Assembly (NCBI RefSeq): GCF_003367705.1
Contig: NZ_CP031425.1
Coordinates: 2,480,001-2,544,000, forward strand
Source of the DNA: Microbacterium foliorum
Lineage (GTDB): Bacteria; Actinomycetota; Actinomycetes; Actinomycetales; Microbacteriaceae
Length of the DNA stretch: 64,000 nt
Direction of reading: 5' to 3'
Below the pieces are notes generated by a model that saw nothing but the letters and a program-made list of their open reading frames with translations, was not told the origin of the DNA and searched no databases. Shown piece by piece: positions 45,049 to 53,437 of this stretch. Positions within the stretch are counted from its first letter, which is position 1, and each line of letters opens with the position of its first letter. The position numbers were made by a program, and so were the translations under genes.

Positions 45049-45095
45049 GGACGAGGGCAGTCGTCACGACGGGCGCGCAACCCTCCGCACGGCAG

Positions 45096-45101
45096 TACCG
45101 T
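45096..45101 (+). promoter_or_regulatory. -10 box of pgi
   Basis: TACCGT, 6 nt before the pgi ATG. Confidence 0.5.
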
Positions 45102-45107
45102 GGATCC

Positions 45108-46787
45108 ATGACCGCTCCCGTTGATCCGACACACACCCCCGCCTGGTCCGAGCTCGCCGCGCTGCGCGAGTCGATCAGCCCCGACCTGCGCGGCTGGTTC
45201 GCCGCCGATGCGGACCGCGCCGAGCGCCTCTCGTTCCCGCTCGCCGATCTCCATGTCGACCTGTCGAAGAACCTCGTGGATGACGACGTCCTCGCGGCAC
45301 TGCTCCGTCTGGCCGAGCAGACGGGCGTCGCCGAACGATTCGCCGCGATGCTCGAGGGCGCGCACCTCAACACCTCCGAGGACCGTGCCGTGCTGCACAC
45401 CGCACTCCGGCGACCGGCCGGAGCCTCCCCGGAACTCACCGTCGACGGCCAGGATGTGGATGCCGACGTGCAGTCCGTGCTCGAGGCGCTGAGCGCGTTC
45501 GCCACGCGGGTGCGCGAGGGCAAGTGGCTCGGGATCACCGGCAAGCGGGTCACCCACGTCGTGAACATCGGCATCGGCGGCTCGGACCTCGGACCCGTCA
45601 TGGTCTACGAGGCGTTGAAGCCCTATGCGGATGCCGGGATCGAGGCCAGGTTCGTGTCGAACATCGACCCCACGGACCTCGCCCAGAAGACCGCCGATCT
45701 CGACCCCGAGACGACGCTCTTCATCGTCGCGTCGAAGACGTTCACCACCCTGGAGACGCTGACCAACGCCCGGCTCGCGCGCGACTGGCTGTGGGCGGGG
45801 CTCACGGCATCCGCGGCGATCGCCGATGACGACGAGGCCCGCACCGACGCCGTCGCGCATCACTTCGTCGCCGTGTCGACCGCCCTCGACAAGGTGGCCG
45901 CGTTCGGCATCGACCCCGCCAACGCCTTCGGGTTCTGGGACTGGGTCGGCGGCCGCTACTCCGTCGACTCGGCGATCGGCCTGTCGCTCGCCGTCGCTCT
46001 GGGTCCCGATGTCTTCCGCGACCTGCTCGCCGGCTTCCATACGGTCGACGAGCACGTGCGCACCACGCCGCTCGAGCGCAACGTCCCGATCCTGATGGGC
46101 CTGCTGAACGTCTGGTACGTGAACTTCCATGGCGCGCAGTCGCACGCGGTGCTGCCCTACGCGCAGCAGCTGAACCGCTTCCCCGCATACCTGCAGCAGC
46201 TCACGATGGAATCCAACGGCAAGTCCGTGCGCTGGGACGGCACTCCGGCGACGACCGACACGGGCGAGGTCTTCTGGGGCGAGCCCGGCACCAACGGCCA
46301 GCACGCCTTCTACCAGCTGATCCACCAGGGCACCCGGCTCATCCCCGCCGACTTCATCGCGTTCGTGAACCCGGCGTATCCGTCGAGCGACGGCGACCAG
46401 GACGTGCACGAGCTGTTCCTCGCGAACTTCCTCGCTCAGACCAAGGCGCTCGCGTTCGGCAAGACGGCGGAGGAGGTCGAGGCGGAGGGCACCGAGGGCG
46501 CCCTCGTCGCCGCACGCACCTTCCCGGGCAACCGCCCGACGACGTCGATCTTCGCGCCGGCGCTGACGCCCCAGGTGCTCGGCCAGCTGATCGCCCTCTA
46601 CGAGCACATCACGTTCACGCAGGGCACGATCTGGGGCATCAACTCGTTCGACCAGTGGGGTGTCGAACTCGGCAAGCAGCTCGCCATGCAGATCGCGCCC
46701 GCGATCGGCGGCGACGCCGCGGCGATCGACGCCCAGGACGCGTCGACCAGGGCGCTGCTGGAGTACTACCGCGCGAACCGGACGTAG
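45108..46787 (+). CDS. pgi: glucose-6-phosphate isomerase
   Basis: 559 residues, normal length. Interconverts glucose 6-phosphate and fructose 6-phosphate. PGI signatures: [55 protein letters not shown], the catalytic Glu in [23 protein letters not shown] and the C-terminal [17 protein letters not shown] with the active-site lysine. ATG 6 nt after a TACCGT box; a strong hairpin terminator follows. It marks the last core gene before the accessory region. Confidence 0.97.
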   Translation: MTAPVDPTHTPAWSELAALRESISPDLRGWFAADADRAERLSFPLADLHVDLSKNLVDDDVLAALLRLAEQTGVAERFAAMLEGAHLNTSEDRAVLHTALRRPAGASPELTVDGQDVDADVQSVLEALSAFATRVREGKWLGITGKRVTHVVNIGIGGSDLGPVMVYEALKPYADAGIEARFVSNIDPTDLAQKTADLDPETTLFIVASKTFTTLETLTNARLARDWLWAGLTASAAIADDDEARTDAVAHHFVAVSTALDKVAAFGIDPANAFGFWDWVGGRYSVDSAIGLSLAVALGPDVFRDLLAGFHTVDEHVRTTPLERNVPILMGLLNVWYVNFHGAQSHAVLPYAQQLNRFPAYLQQLTMESNGKSVRWDGTPATTDTGEVFWGEPGTNGQHAFYQLIHQGTRLIPADFIAFVNPAYPSSDGDQDVHELFLANFLAQTKALAFGKTAEEVEAEGTEGALVAARTFPGNRPTTSIFAPALTPQVLGQLIALYEHITFTQGTIWGINSFDQWGVELGKQLAMQIAPAIGGDAAAIDAQDASTRALLEYYRANRT

Positions 46788-46796
46788 GGGCGCAGA

Positions 46797-46840
46797 AACG
46801 ACGAAGGGGCGGATGCCGCGGCATCCGCCCCGTCGTCGTT
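46797..46840 (+). terminator. intrinsic terminator after pgi
   Basis: An outer 8-bp stem (AACGACGA / TCGTCGTT), one mismatch, then an inner 12-bp stem (GGGGCGGATGCC / GGCATCCGCCCC) end in TTCTCT. Very stable and 9 bp after the pgi stop. Confidence 0.85.
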
Positions 46841-47168
46841 CTCTCGGGCGTCTCGGTTCGGCGGGTGTGCCGCGTCGACATGCTTGGCGCAGATATACAG
46901 CACTTGGCTCAAGGGAACGCTGAAGACAGTCCGAGCCGCTAACTCCAAGACGCGTCGTAGAAGTTGGCACAGTCTTGGGGCCGCGAAATTCAAGGAGTCT
47001 AGGGTCATCAGGTCCGCATGGCTCGTATTGGCTGGTGCGTCACAGCTATCCGAGAGTTTCAGTTCCATCAGCTGGCCGGCGCCGTTCTCGCGGCGGACGA
47101 TCTCCGCTTTCGCCTCATCAGCGACCCGATGTGCCAATATGAAGCCACGGACGGGTGGGGGATGTGGC
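46841..47168. other. 328-bp stretch without a confident gene, island left edge
   Basis: Composition shifts here to lower GC. Open frames on both strands cross it, but none has a ribosome site, a recognisable domain or codon use like the neighbours. The last bases carry GGGGGATG, the probable ribosome site of the OLD-family gene. No integrase remnant, tRNA or clear attachment repeat was found. Confidence 0.5.
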
Positions 47169-49178
47169 ATGCAGCTGTGGAAGATCGAGTTCAACGGGTT
47201 CAAGCGGCTCGACCAGACATCCTGCAATGTCGACGGCCAGACCATCGCATTCATCGGTCCGAACGAAGCAGGCAAGACCAGCGTGCTACGAGGACTCGCG
47301 TGGCTTACCGGCGAGCATGAGGATCCAGCGCTCCCGCTCCGAGATCAGAATCGACGCCAGCGGCCGGCGGATGATGCGGTGGTTGTTCGTGCTCACTACC
47401 GCGTTGACGCCGACGACATCGAAGCGTTGAGGCAACTCGATCTGGACACCGACCAGCCCGTCTCGCTCAAGACAGTCAACCACTTCAGGCTCAATCGCCA
47501 GGCGAACGGTCAGCAGACCACCGGCCTCGAATCGACAGTGAAGCGGAATCCACGGCCTTTCGAGGACGCCTCGAAGCTGCTCGCCAAAGCCGCGTCTCGG
47601 ATGGAGGCGGCGTATGACGTCCTCGATGACCTCGAGATCGACGCCCCGAACGACGCCATCGAAGCGGCAGAGCACTCCCTCGATTCGTCAGACACGGTCT
47701 GGACCCCTCAGCGTGTCGCTCAGTTACGTATCGCGGGCGACGGCCTGCGCACTTTCGTGAATGAGATTGACCAGCAGGATCCCAAACCGAGGAATCTCAC
47801 CGCGCTGCGGACTGCGAGTCTTATCGCGGTCGGTTCCCTCCTGACCGCCGCCGTGGCAGGCGAGCGCGCGGATCCCAGAGATGCGATCCGCGCCGCCCTC
47901 AAGCAACGTGTACCGAAGTTCCTTCTGTTTGGCGACGATGACCGAGAGCTATCGGAGTCGTACCATCTCGAAGACTCATCGCTACGGGAAAGCCCTCCGT
48001 CTCCGCTGAAAAACCTCGTCAGTGTTGCGGGGACGAGCGTGGGAGAGGTGTGGGCTGCCACGACCGGAGGGGATCCAGCAACCATGCGGACGCTGGAACG
48101 CCGCATGAATGAGACTCTTCGCGAGCGACTCCAGCCGATGTGGACCCAGTCTGAGCTCACTATTGAGCTGAGACTGAACCAGGGCGGCGTGTTGGAGGTC
48201 AACATCCTGGAGCTGGATAGCCCCGACTACGTGGTTACGCCGATTGCTGAGCGCAGCGACGGGCTCCGAACGTTCCTCGGACTCATCTGTTTCCTCCTCG
48301 CTGCCAATCTCGATGTTCCCCCGGTGCTCCTCGTCGACGAGGCAGAGCGAAACCTCCACTATGACGCGCAAGCAGATCTGGTGCGAGTACTCACTCACGA
48401 GCTCAAAGTTCACAAGGTGATCTACACGACGCATTCGCCCGGGTGTCTACCCCTCGATCTGGGGACCGGCATCCGTGTAGTCTCGCGCAATGCCGACGAC
48501 CCAGGGACGAGTAGCGTGGCAAACAACTTCTGGACGAATGAACATCCCGGCTTCTCGCACCTGCTCTTCGCGATGGGCGCCGAAGCCGCCGCGTTCTCGG
48601 CTTTTCGCCGCGCGGTCCTCACGGAGGGCGTCAGCGAGATGATTTTGCTTCCCACTCTCTTGCGCAACGCGACCGACGGGTCGCAGCTCGACTTCCAAGT
48701 AGCCTTCGGACTGTCTAACCTCTCGGCGCCGAGAGCCATCAGCTCCGTCGCGCTCATCACTACGTTCTTGGTTGACGGCGACACATCGGGCGGGATCAAG
48801 AAGAAGCAGCTTGAAGATGAAGGAGTTCCGCGAAGTCACATCTTTCAACTACCCAAGGGCAAGGCCATCGAAGACCTCATCGACCGCGCGACCTACTTAG
48901 AGACCGTGAACGAGCTGCTGGCCGAGCGCGGAAAATCGATCCTGTTGAAAGACCTTGCAACGAATGTGACCATTGCGAAAGCCGTTGATGACTACGCCAG
49001 GAACCATCTTGGACTCCCCAACGGAGTGGGACACAAGATCGTCGCCTCTCGCCTCGCGAGCCGAGGAATCGCACTTCCGTTGAACGCGGCTGGGAAGCGG
49101 TATTTGTCGGGTTTGCGACCACAACTTGAAGCGGCTTTCAACGCGCCGTACACGCTGGCCGCTCCCGCCGGCAAGTAG
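47169..49178 (+). CDS. OLD family endonuclease (AAA ATPase plus TOPRIM)
   Basis: 669 residues from ATG 47169 (MQLWKIEFNGFKRL), where the SMC/RecF-like AAA domain starts; the open frame upstream has no domain. Walker A GPNEAGKTS (30-38), signature-like ERSDGLR (361-367), Walker B LLVDEAE (387-393), H-loop YTTHSPG. A C-terminal TOPRIM nuclease follows with TEG (Glu486) and DGD (536-538). OLD proteins cut DNA and act in anti-phage defence (P2 Old, GajA). No UvrD/GajB-like helicase follows, so this is a stand-alone class 1-type member, not a Gabija pair. Confidence 0.88.
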   Translation: MQLWKIEFNGFKRLDQTSCNVDGQTIAFIGPNEAGKTSVLRGLAWLTGEHEDPALPLRDQNRRQRPADDAVVVRAHYRVDADDIEALRQLDLDTDQPVSLKTVNHFRLNRQANGQQTTGLESTVKRNPRPFEDASKLLAKAASRMEAAYDVLDDLEIDAPNDAIEAAEHSLDSSDTVWTPQRVAQLRIAGDGLRTFVNEIDQQDPKPRNLTALRTASLIAVGSLLTAAVAGERADPRDAIRAALKQRVPKFLLFGDDDRELSESYHLEDSSLRESPPSPLKNLVSVAGTSVGEVWAATTGGDPATMRTLERRMNETLRERLQPMWTQSELTIELRLNQGGVLEVNILELDSPDYVVTPIAERSDGLRTFLGLICFLLAANLDVPPVLLVDEAERNLHYDAQADLVRVLTHELKVHKVIYTTHSPGCLPLDLGTGIRVVSRNADDPGTSSVANNFWTNEHPGFSHLLFAMGAEAAAFSAFRRAVLTEGVSEMILLPTLLRNATDGSQLDFQVAFGLSNLSAPRAISSVALITTFLVDGDTSGGIKKKQLEDEGVPRSHIFQLPKGKAIEDLIDRATYLETVNELLAERGKSILLKDLATNVTIAKAVDDYARNHLGLPNGVGHKIVASRLASRGIALPLNAAGKRYLSGLRPQLEAAFNAPYTLAAPAGK

Positions 49179-49192
49179 CCGCGGCGAGATCG

Positions 49193-49654
49193 CTACTCGT
49201 CCCGATACCACGCGAGGTTCTCGGTCGGCGTACCTACGCGAACGGCTTTTCGCCGATACCAGCGAATGAACGGGAGCGCACGCCAACGTACAACCGCCTT
49301 CAATGAGCGTGGGTCGACTTTGCCGTTCGCCCAGGTACCGCTGCCTTCCCCTATTTCGAAGAAAGGGGTGACCATGAACTCCTGGTCGTGCGATTCATCG
49401 GGCTTCAGCGTCCCAACCGTCCACACTTCGTCCAGACCGTCCCCTGGCAAGACTCGGAGCCGAACATCCCAGGCCTCGCCGTTGCCTCGATTGGACACAC
49501 GGATCCGCCACCGTGGTTGCGATGTCTCACTGTTGTCTTTCAGATCGCTGATCTCCACGCGAATGAACGGGCGCTGCCGCCATGCCAATGTAATGAATAT
49601 GGCGACCGCGGAGAGCGCCAACGCAAGCGCAGAGGTCAGTTCGCTGAGGGACAT
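49193..49654 (-). CDS. membrane-anchored hypothetical protein with beta-sandwich-like domain
   Basis: 153 residues from ATG 49654 (GTG 49663 is possible, adding three). One N-terminal transmembrane helix (LTSALALALSAVAIFITLAW), then a strand-rich domain with WRIRVSNRGNGEAWDVRLRV, reminiscent of CARDB/immunoglobulin-like folds exposed on one face of the membrane. Not recognised. Convergent with the OLD gene (14-bp gap) and divergent from the YegP-domain gene. Confidence 0.7.
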   Translation of the reverse strand: MSLSELTSALALALSAVAIFITLAWRQRPFIRVEISDLKDNSETSQPRWRIRVSNRGNGEAWDVRLRVLPGDGLDEVWTVGTLKPDESHDQEFMVTPFFEIGEGSGTWANGKVDPRSLKAVVRWRALPFIRWYRRKAVRVGTPTENLAWYRDE

Positions 49655-49758
49655 ACACGACACTCTCTCAGAATCACTGATTTAGCGTTAGATCAGAAGG
49701 ATGAGACGCCAGATGTCGGCCACTACCCTTCATGCGCGGTGCTCGGTCGAGTCAGCGC

Positions 49759-49764
49759 TATCGT
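49759..49764 (+). promoter_or_regulatory. -10 box of YegP-domain gene
   Basis: TATCGT, 6 nt before the ATG at 49771. Confidence 0.45.
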
Positions 49765-49770
49765 GAGCCC

Positions 49771-50322
49771 ATGGATGAGACCACCGCCACGCTCATCGCT
49801 GCCATCATCGCCGCGGCCATCGCGACACTCGGCCTCGCATGGTCAGTCGTCAGTTTCTTCATCACTCGCCGCGCCCAACAGGCAGACGCCGCGCGGCAAG
49901 AGTGGGCGAGAAGGTACGAGCAGGCATTCGCGCAGGCGCTCAGCACGGATGCACGTGAATCCGCAGCGGGGCTGATCCTCATCGAGAAACTGTCCAAGGC
50001 CGAATGGGCGACCGACGAAGATCGTGCGACCGCGGCGAGCGTCCTCTCCTCTCTGGCGCCTTCACCCGATGACGAGGCGGCACACATCCGAGCCGCCGTC
50101 GTCAGCGCCATCACCGACAAGAGTGTCGCCGAGCAGCTGAAAAATGCGGCCGTCGGTCCACGGGGTCGATTCGAGGTGTACCACGACCGCGCCGGCGCCT
50201 ACCGCTGGCGGTTGAGGGCAGGGAATGGTGAAGTTCTCGCAGTCAGCGAGGGCCACGTCACGAAGGACGCGGCCCTCCGCTCCATCGACATCGCGAGAAG
50301 AACACTCGGCGCTCCCGAATAG
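49771..50322 (+). CDS. membrane-anchored protein with C-terminal DUF1508 (YegP-like) domain
   Basis: 183 residues. One N-terminal transmembrane helix (about 9-31, IAAIIAAAIATLGLAWSVVSF), a charged helical middle (RRAQQADAARQEWARRYEQAF) and, from about 129, a YegP/DUF1508 unit (GRFEVYHDRAGAYRWRLRAGN, then GHVTKDAALRSIDIARR). The middle also resembles small phage or defence membrane proteins. DUF1508 function is not settled. Start ATG 6 nt after TATCGT. Confidence 0.72.
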   Translation: MDETTATLIAAIIAAAIATLGLAWSVVSFFITRRAQQADAARQEWARRYEQAFAQALSTDARESAAGLILIEKLSKAEWATDEDRATAASVLSSLAPSPDDEAAHIRAAVVSAITDKSVAEQLKNAAVGPRGRFEVYHDRAGAYRWRLRAGNGEVLAVSEGHVTKDAALRSIDIARRTLGAPE

Positions 50323-50388
50323 TGAACGGTCGGTGCAGCGAACTCGATACGGGAGATCGCGGGTACCCGGGAGACGCAGGCTCCAGCC

Positions 50389-51286
50389 TCACGCCCGAGA
50401 CCGCTTCCGTTGCGCGCACTCCTTGAACCCCCGCTTGCTGTTCGCCCGCGAGTCCCCGGTCGACGGCCAGTCGTGGCCACAGGTCTGGCATTCCCACCAG
50501 ATGCGCTTGCCAGTTCCGGCCACCACGTCCTGAGGGGTGAGGTCGCCATTGCGGGATAGCGAGAACTCCGCGGTCATTTCGGGTCTGGTTGTCGCCATGT
50601 CGTTGAACCCCACCCACACTTTCTTGCCACTGCAGTACGGGCAGCCGGTGCCTGAACGGACTCTGTGGTCGCCGGACACATCCCAGTCGTGACCGTGCGG
50701 GGTGCATAGCCACCACAGCTTGTGGGAGGTGCCGGCCACGACGCTGCCCGGGGTCCGCTCACCGTTCTTCCACGGGTGGAACTCGGCGGCCAGGTCCGGT
50801 CGCGTCACCCGCATGCAGTTCTTCTTGCTGACGGCACGGTTCGAGCAGTAGCGGCAGCCGACACCCTCGACGCGCTTGGCGATGACCCCGTCGTAGTCGC
50901 ATCCGTTCACGCACTTCCACCATGCCTTGGCGGAGGACCCCGGGAACACATCCCGCGGGGTAAGGTCGCCGTTCATGGTCTCGTGCCACATGGCTGCTAC
51001 CTCGGGCGCGACGGTTGCCAGGCATGTGCTCGGGTTCACCACCTGGTGGGTGCAGACCAGGCACTGGGAGCCGCGGGTCCGGTTGGCGGGCGTCGTCTCA
51101 TAGTCGTGGCCGAGTGGGCATGTGAACGTCATCGTGCACCCGGAGCCTGCGACGACGTTGTCGGCCGTGCGCCCTTCGCTCAGTGCCTCGTTGACCTCGG
51201 CGGCGATGTTGGGGTGGGTGGCCCAGCAATAATGCGGAATAAAATCCGCAGAATATGAAAATGCGACCCAAGAACCGGAACAGCAC
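50389..51286 (-). pseudogene. zinc-ribbon (DUF4379-like) repeat protein, probably truncated
   Basis: The frame encodes about four repeats of a treble-clef zinc-ribbon unit (WWKC..GCDYDG..R..GVGCRYC, WWLCTPHGHDW..R..GTGCPYC, WWECQTCGHDW), as in DUF4379 proteins often linked to nucleases. No credible start: the only in-frame GTG (51324) lies before the hairpin that terminates dgt, and the first repeat is preceded by an AT-rich scar. The last repeat lacks its second CxxC (GFKECAQRKRSRA). Both ends look damaged, so it is called a remnant; a TTG start near 51285 cannot be excluded. Only the repeat-bearing part is given. Confidence 0.55.
51233..51250. repeat. AT-rich inverted repeat at truncated zinc-ribbon gene
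   Basis: TGCGGA-ATAAAA-TCCGCA, within a patch of about 40 bp of unusually low GC (51224-51265) where the zinc-ribbon protein loses homology. Possible recombination or insertion scar. Confidence 0.45.
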
Positions 51287-51287
51287 A

Positions 51288-51320
51288 AAGGAGGGCCGGC
51301 GACAACCGCCGACCCTCCTT
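51288..51320 (-). terminator. hairpin terminator after dGTPase gene
   Basis: AAGGAGGG-C-CGGCG and CGCCG-A-CCCTCCTT pair with one mismatch and an ACAAC loop, 57 bp beyond the dgt stop. On the minus strand it is followed by TGTGCTGTT. Confidence 0.75.
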
Positions 51321-51376
51321 GCACTCAGCCCTTGCCGAGCGTCGATCCGGCTGCGACGTATCCTGTCTGGCCGGAC

Positions 51377-53026
51377 CTAACTGTCCAGCCAGCTAACCGG
51401 CATCGAACCGGGCTCTCGCGAGCCGTTCAATTGGGCGGCGAGAGTTGCAAGCTGACTGTCCCGCATGCCGCAGAGAAAGTCGACGACGGATACGGCCACG
51501 GCGAACTCTGTGGCTGCGGTTATATTGACGGTCACGCCGCCCGCATCCTGGAGCTTAGCGATAGACTTCGGGCTAGTGTTTGCCAGGATGTACTCGCGGA
51601 GCGTTGCGGGTAATTCGCGGTAAAGGTTCGCGAGGTCGTTCAGTGGCACAGCACGAGTTCGCGATTTTTCATCTCGGCTGATTCGCTGGATCATCTGGCG
51701 GCTCATCTGGCAGTAGGTATCGAAGACCTGCTCGAGACTGTTCGCTTGGCCCGACTGCATTGCACCCAGCGCCCCGGTCTGGATGACAAAGTAGTCGTTC
51801 AGCGCCTTAAAGAATTCGGCAATGAGAATCCCACTGGGGTGGATCCGCAAGTTTAGCCGCTGGCTACTCCCGTCGTAGTTCACCGACGTTGCTGCGCTAA
51901 GCAGGCGGATCATCGAGCTCGCGAATCGCTGCAGCTTCTCATTTGCATCGTGCGTTCCTGAGAATGGGCCGCTAGGAAAGGACGAATTCTTCGCGAGCGC
52001 CTGCAGGAGTTTCCACATTTCTGGCAGGGAGGCGGTGAGACTGGAGCCGTCGAATGAGATGCTCTTTGAGAGCTTCTCCGCGACATAGATGAAGCAAGAG
52101 CGGATCTCGTCGTCTCGCACGTCCTTGAACGACGAGGTCATCCAGTCCGTGCTCGAGGGAAGATCTTGCAGCCCGGTTCGTACACGATGGAGGGGCAGCA
52201 TCCCAGCGCGGAAGAAGTCCTCGGCGTCGTGGACGGCGTAGGTGATGTCGTCGGCCCAGTCCATGATCTCAGCTTCGATCCAGCGGTCGACTCGGTTCAC
52301 CGCGCCATTAACGCGTTCGGTGCGCACGAACTCCTCGTCTTCGAGTTCACCCAGAATGGACGCCTCCTCGGGGTAAAAGTTCCACTTCTTCTCGAGCTTC
52401 CCCACCCCCGCCGGATGCTGCCCCTTCTGCCACGGGTATTTCGCGATGGCAGCGAGGGAGCGCAACGTCAGATTCAAGCCCAGCGGGCTTTCGCGACGCG
52501 CGGACAGAGAAGCCACGATCCGGGTGGACTGAGCGTTGCCCTCGAACGCGCGCGTGGAGAGCGCAGTGAGGCCCTGCCTTGTTTCCTCGACCTCGTGCTC
52601 GGACATTTTTCTGGTCGCTGCAGCCTGTTCAGCCCACCGGTCAGGGAGGCGTTCGAAGATGGTCTGCAGCTGGTGTTCGCCGGCATGCCCAAATGGTGGG
52701 TGGCCGATGTCGTGAGCGAGCCCGGCGACGTAGCAGTAATCGGGGTCCACCCAGCCTGCGATGGGCGCGTTCTGAGGGCCTACAAGCGGGTGCTTGTGGG
52801 CCAGTCGGCGAGCCAGCGTTTCGGCCACCTGCGCGACCTTGAGAGAGTGTGTCAGTCGGTCGTGGAAAAGGTAGCCCGACTGCGGAGGGATGACTTGAGT
52901 GACTCCGGAGAGCCGCCTGAACTCGCGAGAATAGAAGACTCTGTCCTTATCCACGTGGGCATCTGTGCGCCAGGGCTCCGGATTCCGGGTGAGATTATGA
53001 ACGCGTCGGGTCGAGTTGCGGACCAC
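51377..53026 (-). CDS. dgt: deoxyguanosinetriphosphate triphosphohydrolase-like protein (dGTPase)
   Basis: 549 residues. HD-superfamily dNTP triphosphohydrolase. The metal site is complete: HDRLTHSLKVAQ with His60, GLAHDIGHPPFGHAGE with His105-Asp106, and EIMDWADDITYAVHDAEDFF with the last Asp. R-R-L-x-x-x-T-Q-V (FRRLSGVTQV) is the dGTPase N-terminal mark. Splits dNTP into nucleoside and triphosphate; some members defend against phage by draining dNTPs. GTG start only 5 nt after the stop of a 96-residue gene, so translation is probably coupled. Confidence 0.92.
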   Translation of the reverse strand: MVRNSTRRVHNLTRNPEPWRTDAHVDKDRVFYSREFRRLSGVTQVIPPQSGYLFHDRLTHSLKVAQVAETLARRLAHKHPLVGPQNAPIAGWVDPDYCYVAGLAHDIGHPPFGHAGEHQLQTIFERLPDRWAEQAAATRKMSEHEVEETRQGLTALSTRAFEGNAQSTRIVASLSARRESPLGLNLTLRSLAAIAKYPWQKGQHPAGVGKLEKKWNFYPEEASILGELEDEEFVRTERVNGAVNRVDRWIEAEIMDWADDITYAVHDAEDFFRAGMLPLHRVRTGLQDLPSSTDWMTSSFKDVRDDEIRSCFIYVAEKLSKSISFDGSSLTASLPEMWKLLQALAKNSSFPSGPFSGTHDANEKLQRFASSMIRLLSAATSVNYDGSSQRLNLRIHPSGILIAEFFKALNDYFVIQTGALGAMQSGQANSLEQVFDTYCQMSRQMIQRISRDEKSRTRAVPLNDLANLYRELPATLREYILANTSPKSIAKLQDAGGVTVNITAATEFAVAVSVVDFLCGMRDSQLATLAAQLNGSREPGSMPVSWLDS

Positions 53027-53031
53027 TTCGC

Positions 53032-53322
53032 TTACCGGGCAAAGGACAGCTCGAAGATGTCTGAGCTCTGCCGCAGCGCACCCTCGTCGCTCAGCCTCCA
53101 GACTGCGCTGGAAGCCAGTGACTCGTTGACCTCTGCTTCGGTTGTGAGCTGCTCAATGAGTTTTGACTCGGAGATGGAGGCGTTGCGCTTGAGGATGCTC
53201 TTCGCAACTGCGACAACCTGCGAGAAGACCTCGGCATCATGCGCTGCACTTCTTTGCAGCACCGCGATCCCCTCAAGGACCTCGCTGCTCGGTACGACAT
53301 CATCTGTCCAGACGGTGCTCAT
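53032..53322 (-). CDS. small protein upstream of dGTPase, winged-helix-like
   Basis: 96 residues, ATG with GGGGA 4-5 nt upstream. No named family recognised. The second half (KSILKRNASISESKLIEQLTTE... ESLASSAVWRLSDEGALR) has the helix spacing of a winged helix, with SSAVWRLSDEGALR as a plausible recognition helix and wing. Its stop is 5 nt before the dgt start. It could regulate dGTPase expression or activity. It is not similar in sequence to known dgt partners I can name. Confidence 0.68.
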   Translation of the reverse strand: MSTVWTDDVVPSSEVLEGIAVLQRSAAHDAEVFSQVVAVAKSILKRNASISESKLIEQLTTEAEVNESLASSAVWRLSDEGALRQSSDIFELSFAR

Positions 53323-53437
53323 CAGTTCCCCATTCTCCGACGCTGCCGAGAGTCAATTACCTCGCTACCAGCGGTGACGCTATGCTCTCACACTACCCCG
53401 CCCCTCTCGCCGCCCGGCCCTGACTCGCGAACACGGT

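Noticed and set aside
43995..46970. 991-codon minus-strand frame through pgi
   Set aside because: Only the distal part (43995-45035) encodes a protein with membrane segments; the rest is antisense to pgi.
46766..47275. Minus-strand frame across the island's left edge
   Set aside because: No recognisable domain or ribosome site, and it crosses the pgi terminator.
47169..50322. Gabija (GajAB) system
   Set aside because: The GajA-like OLD gene is present, but no UvrD/GajB helicase lies in either neighbouring position.
51367..51392. Hairpin CTGGCCGGAC / GTCCAGCCAG at the dgt stop codon as a terminator
   Set aside because: It overlaps the end of dgt coding sequence and the better terminator is at 51288-51320.
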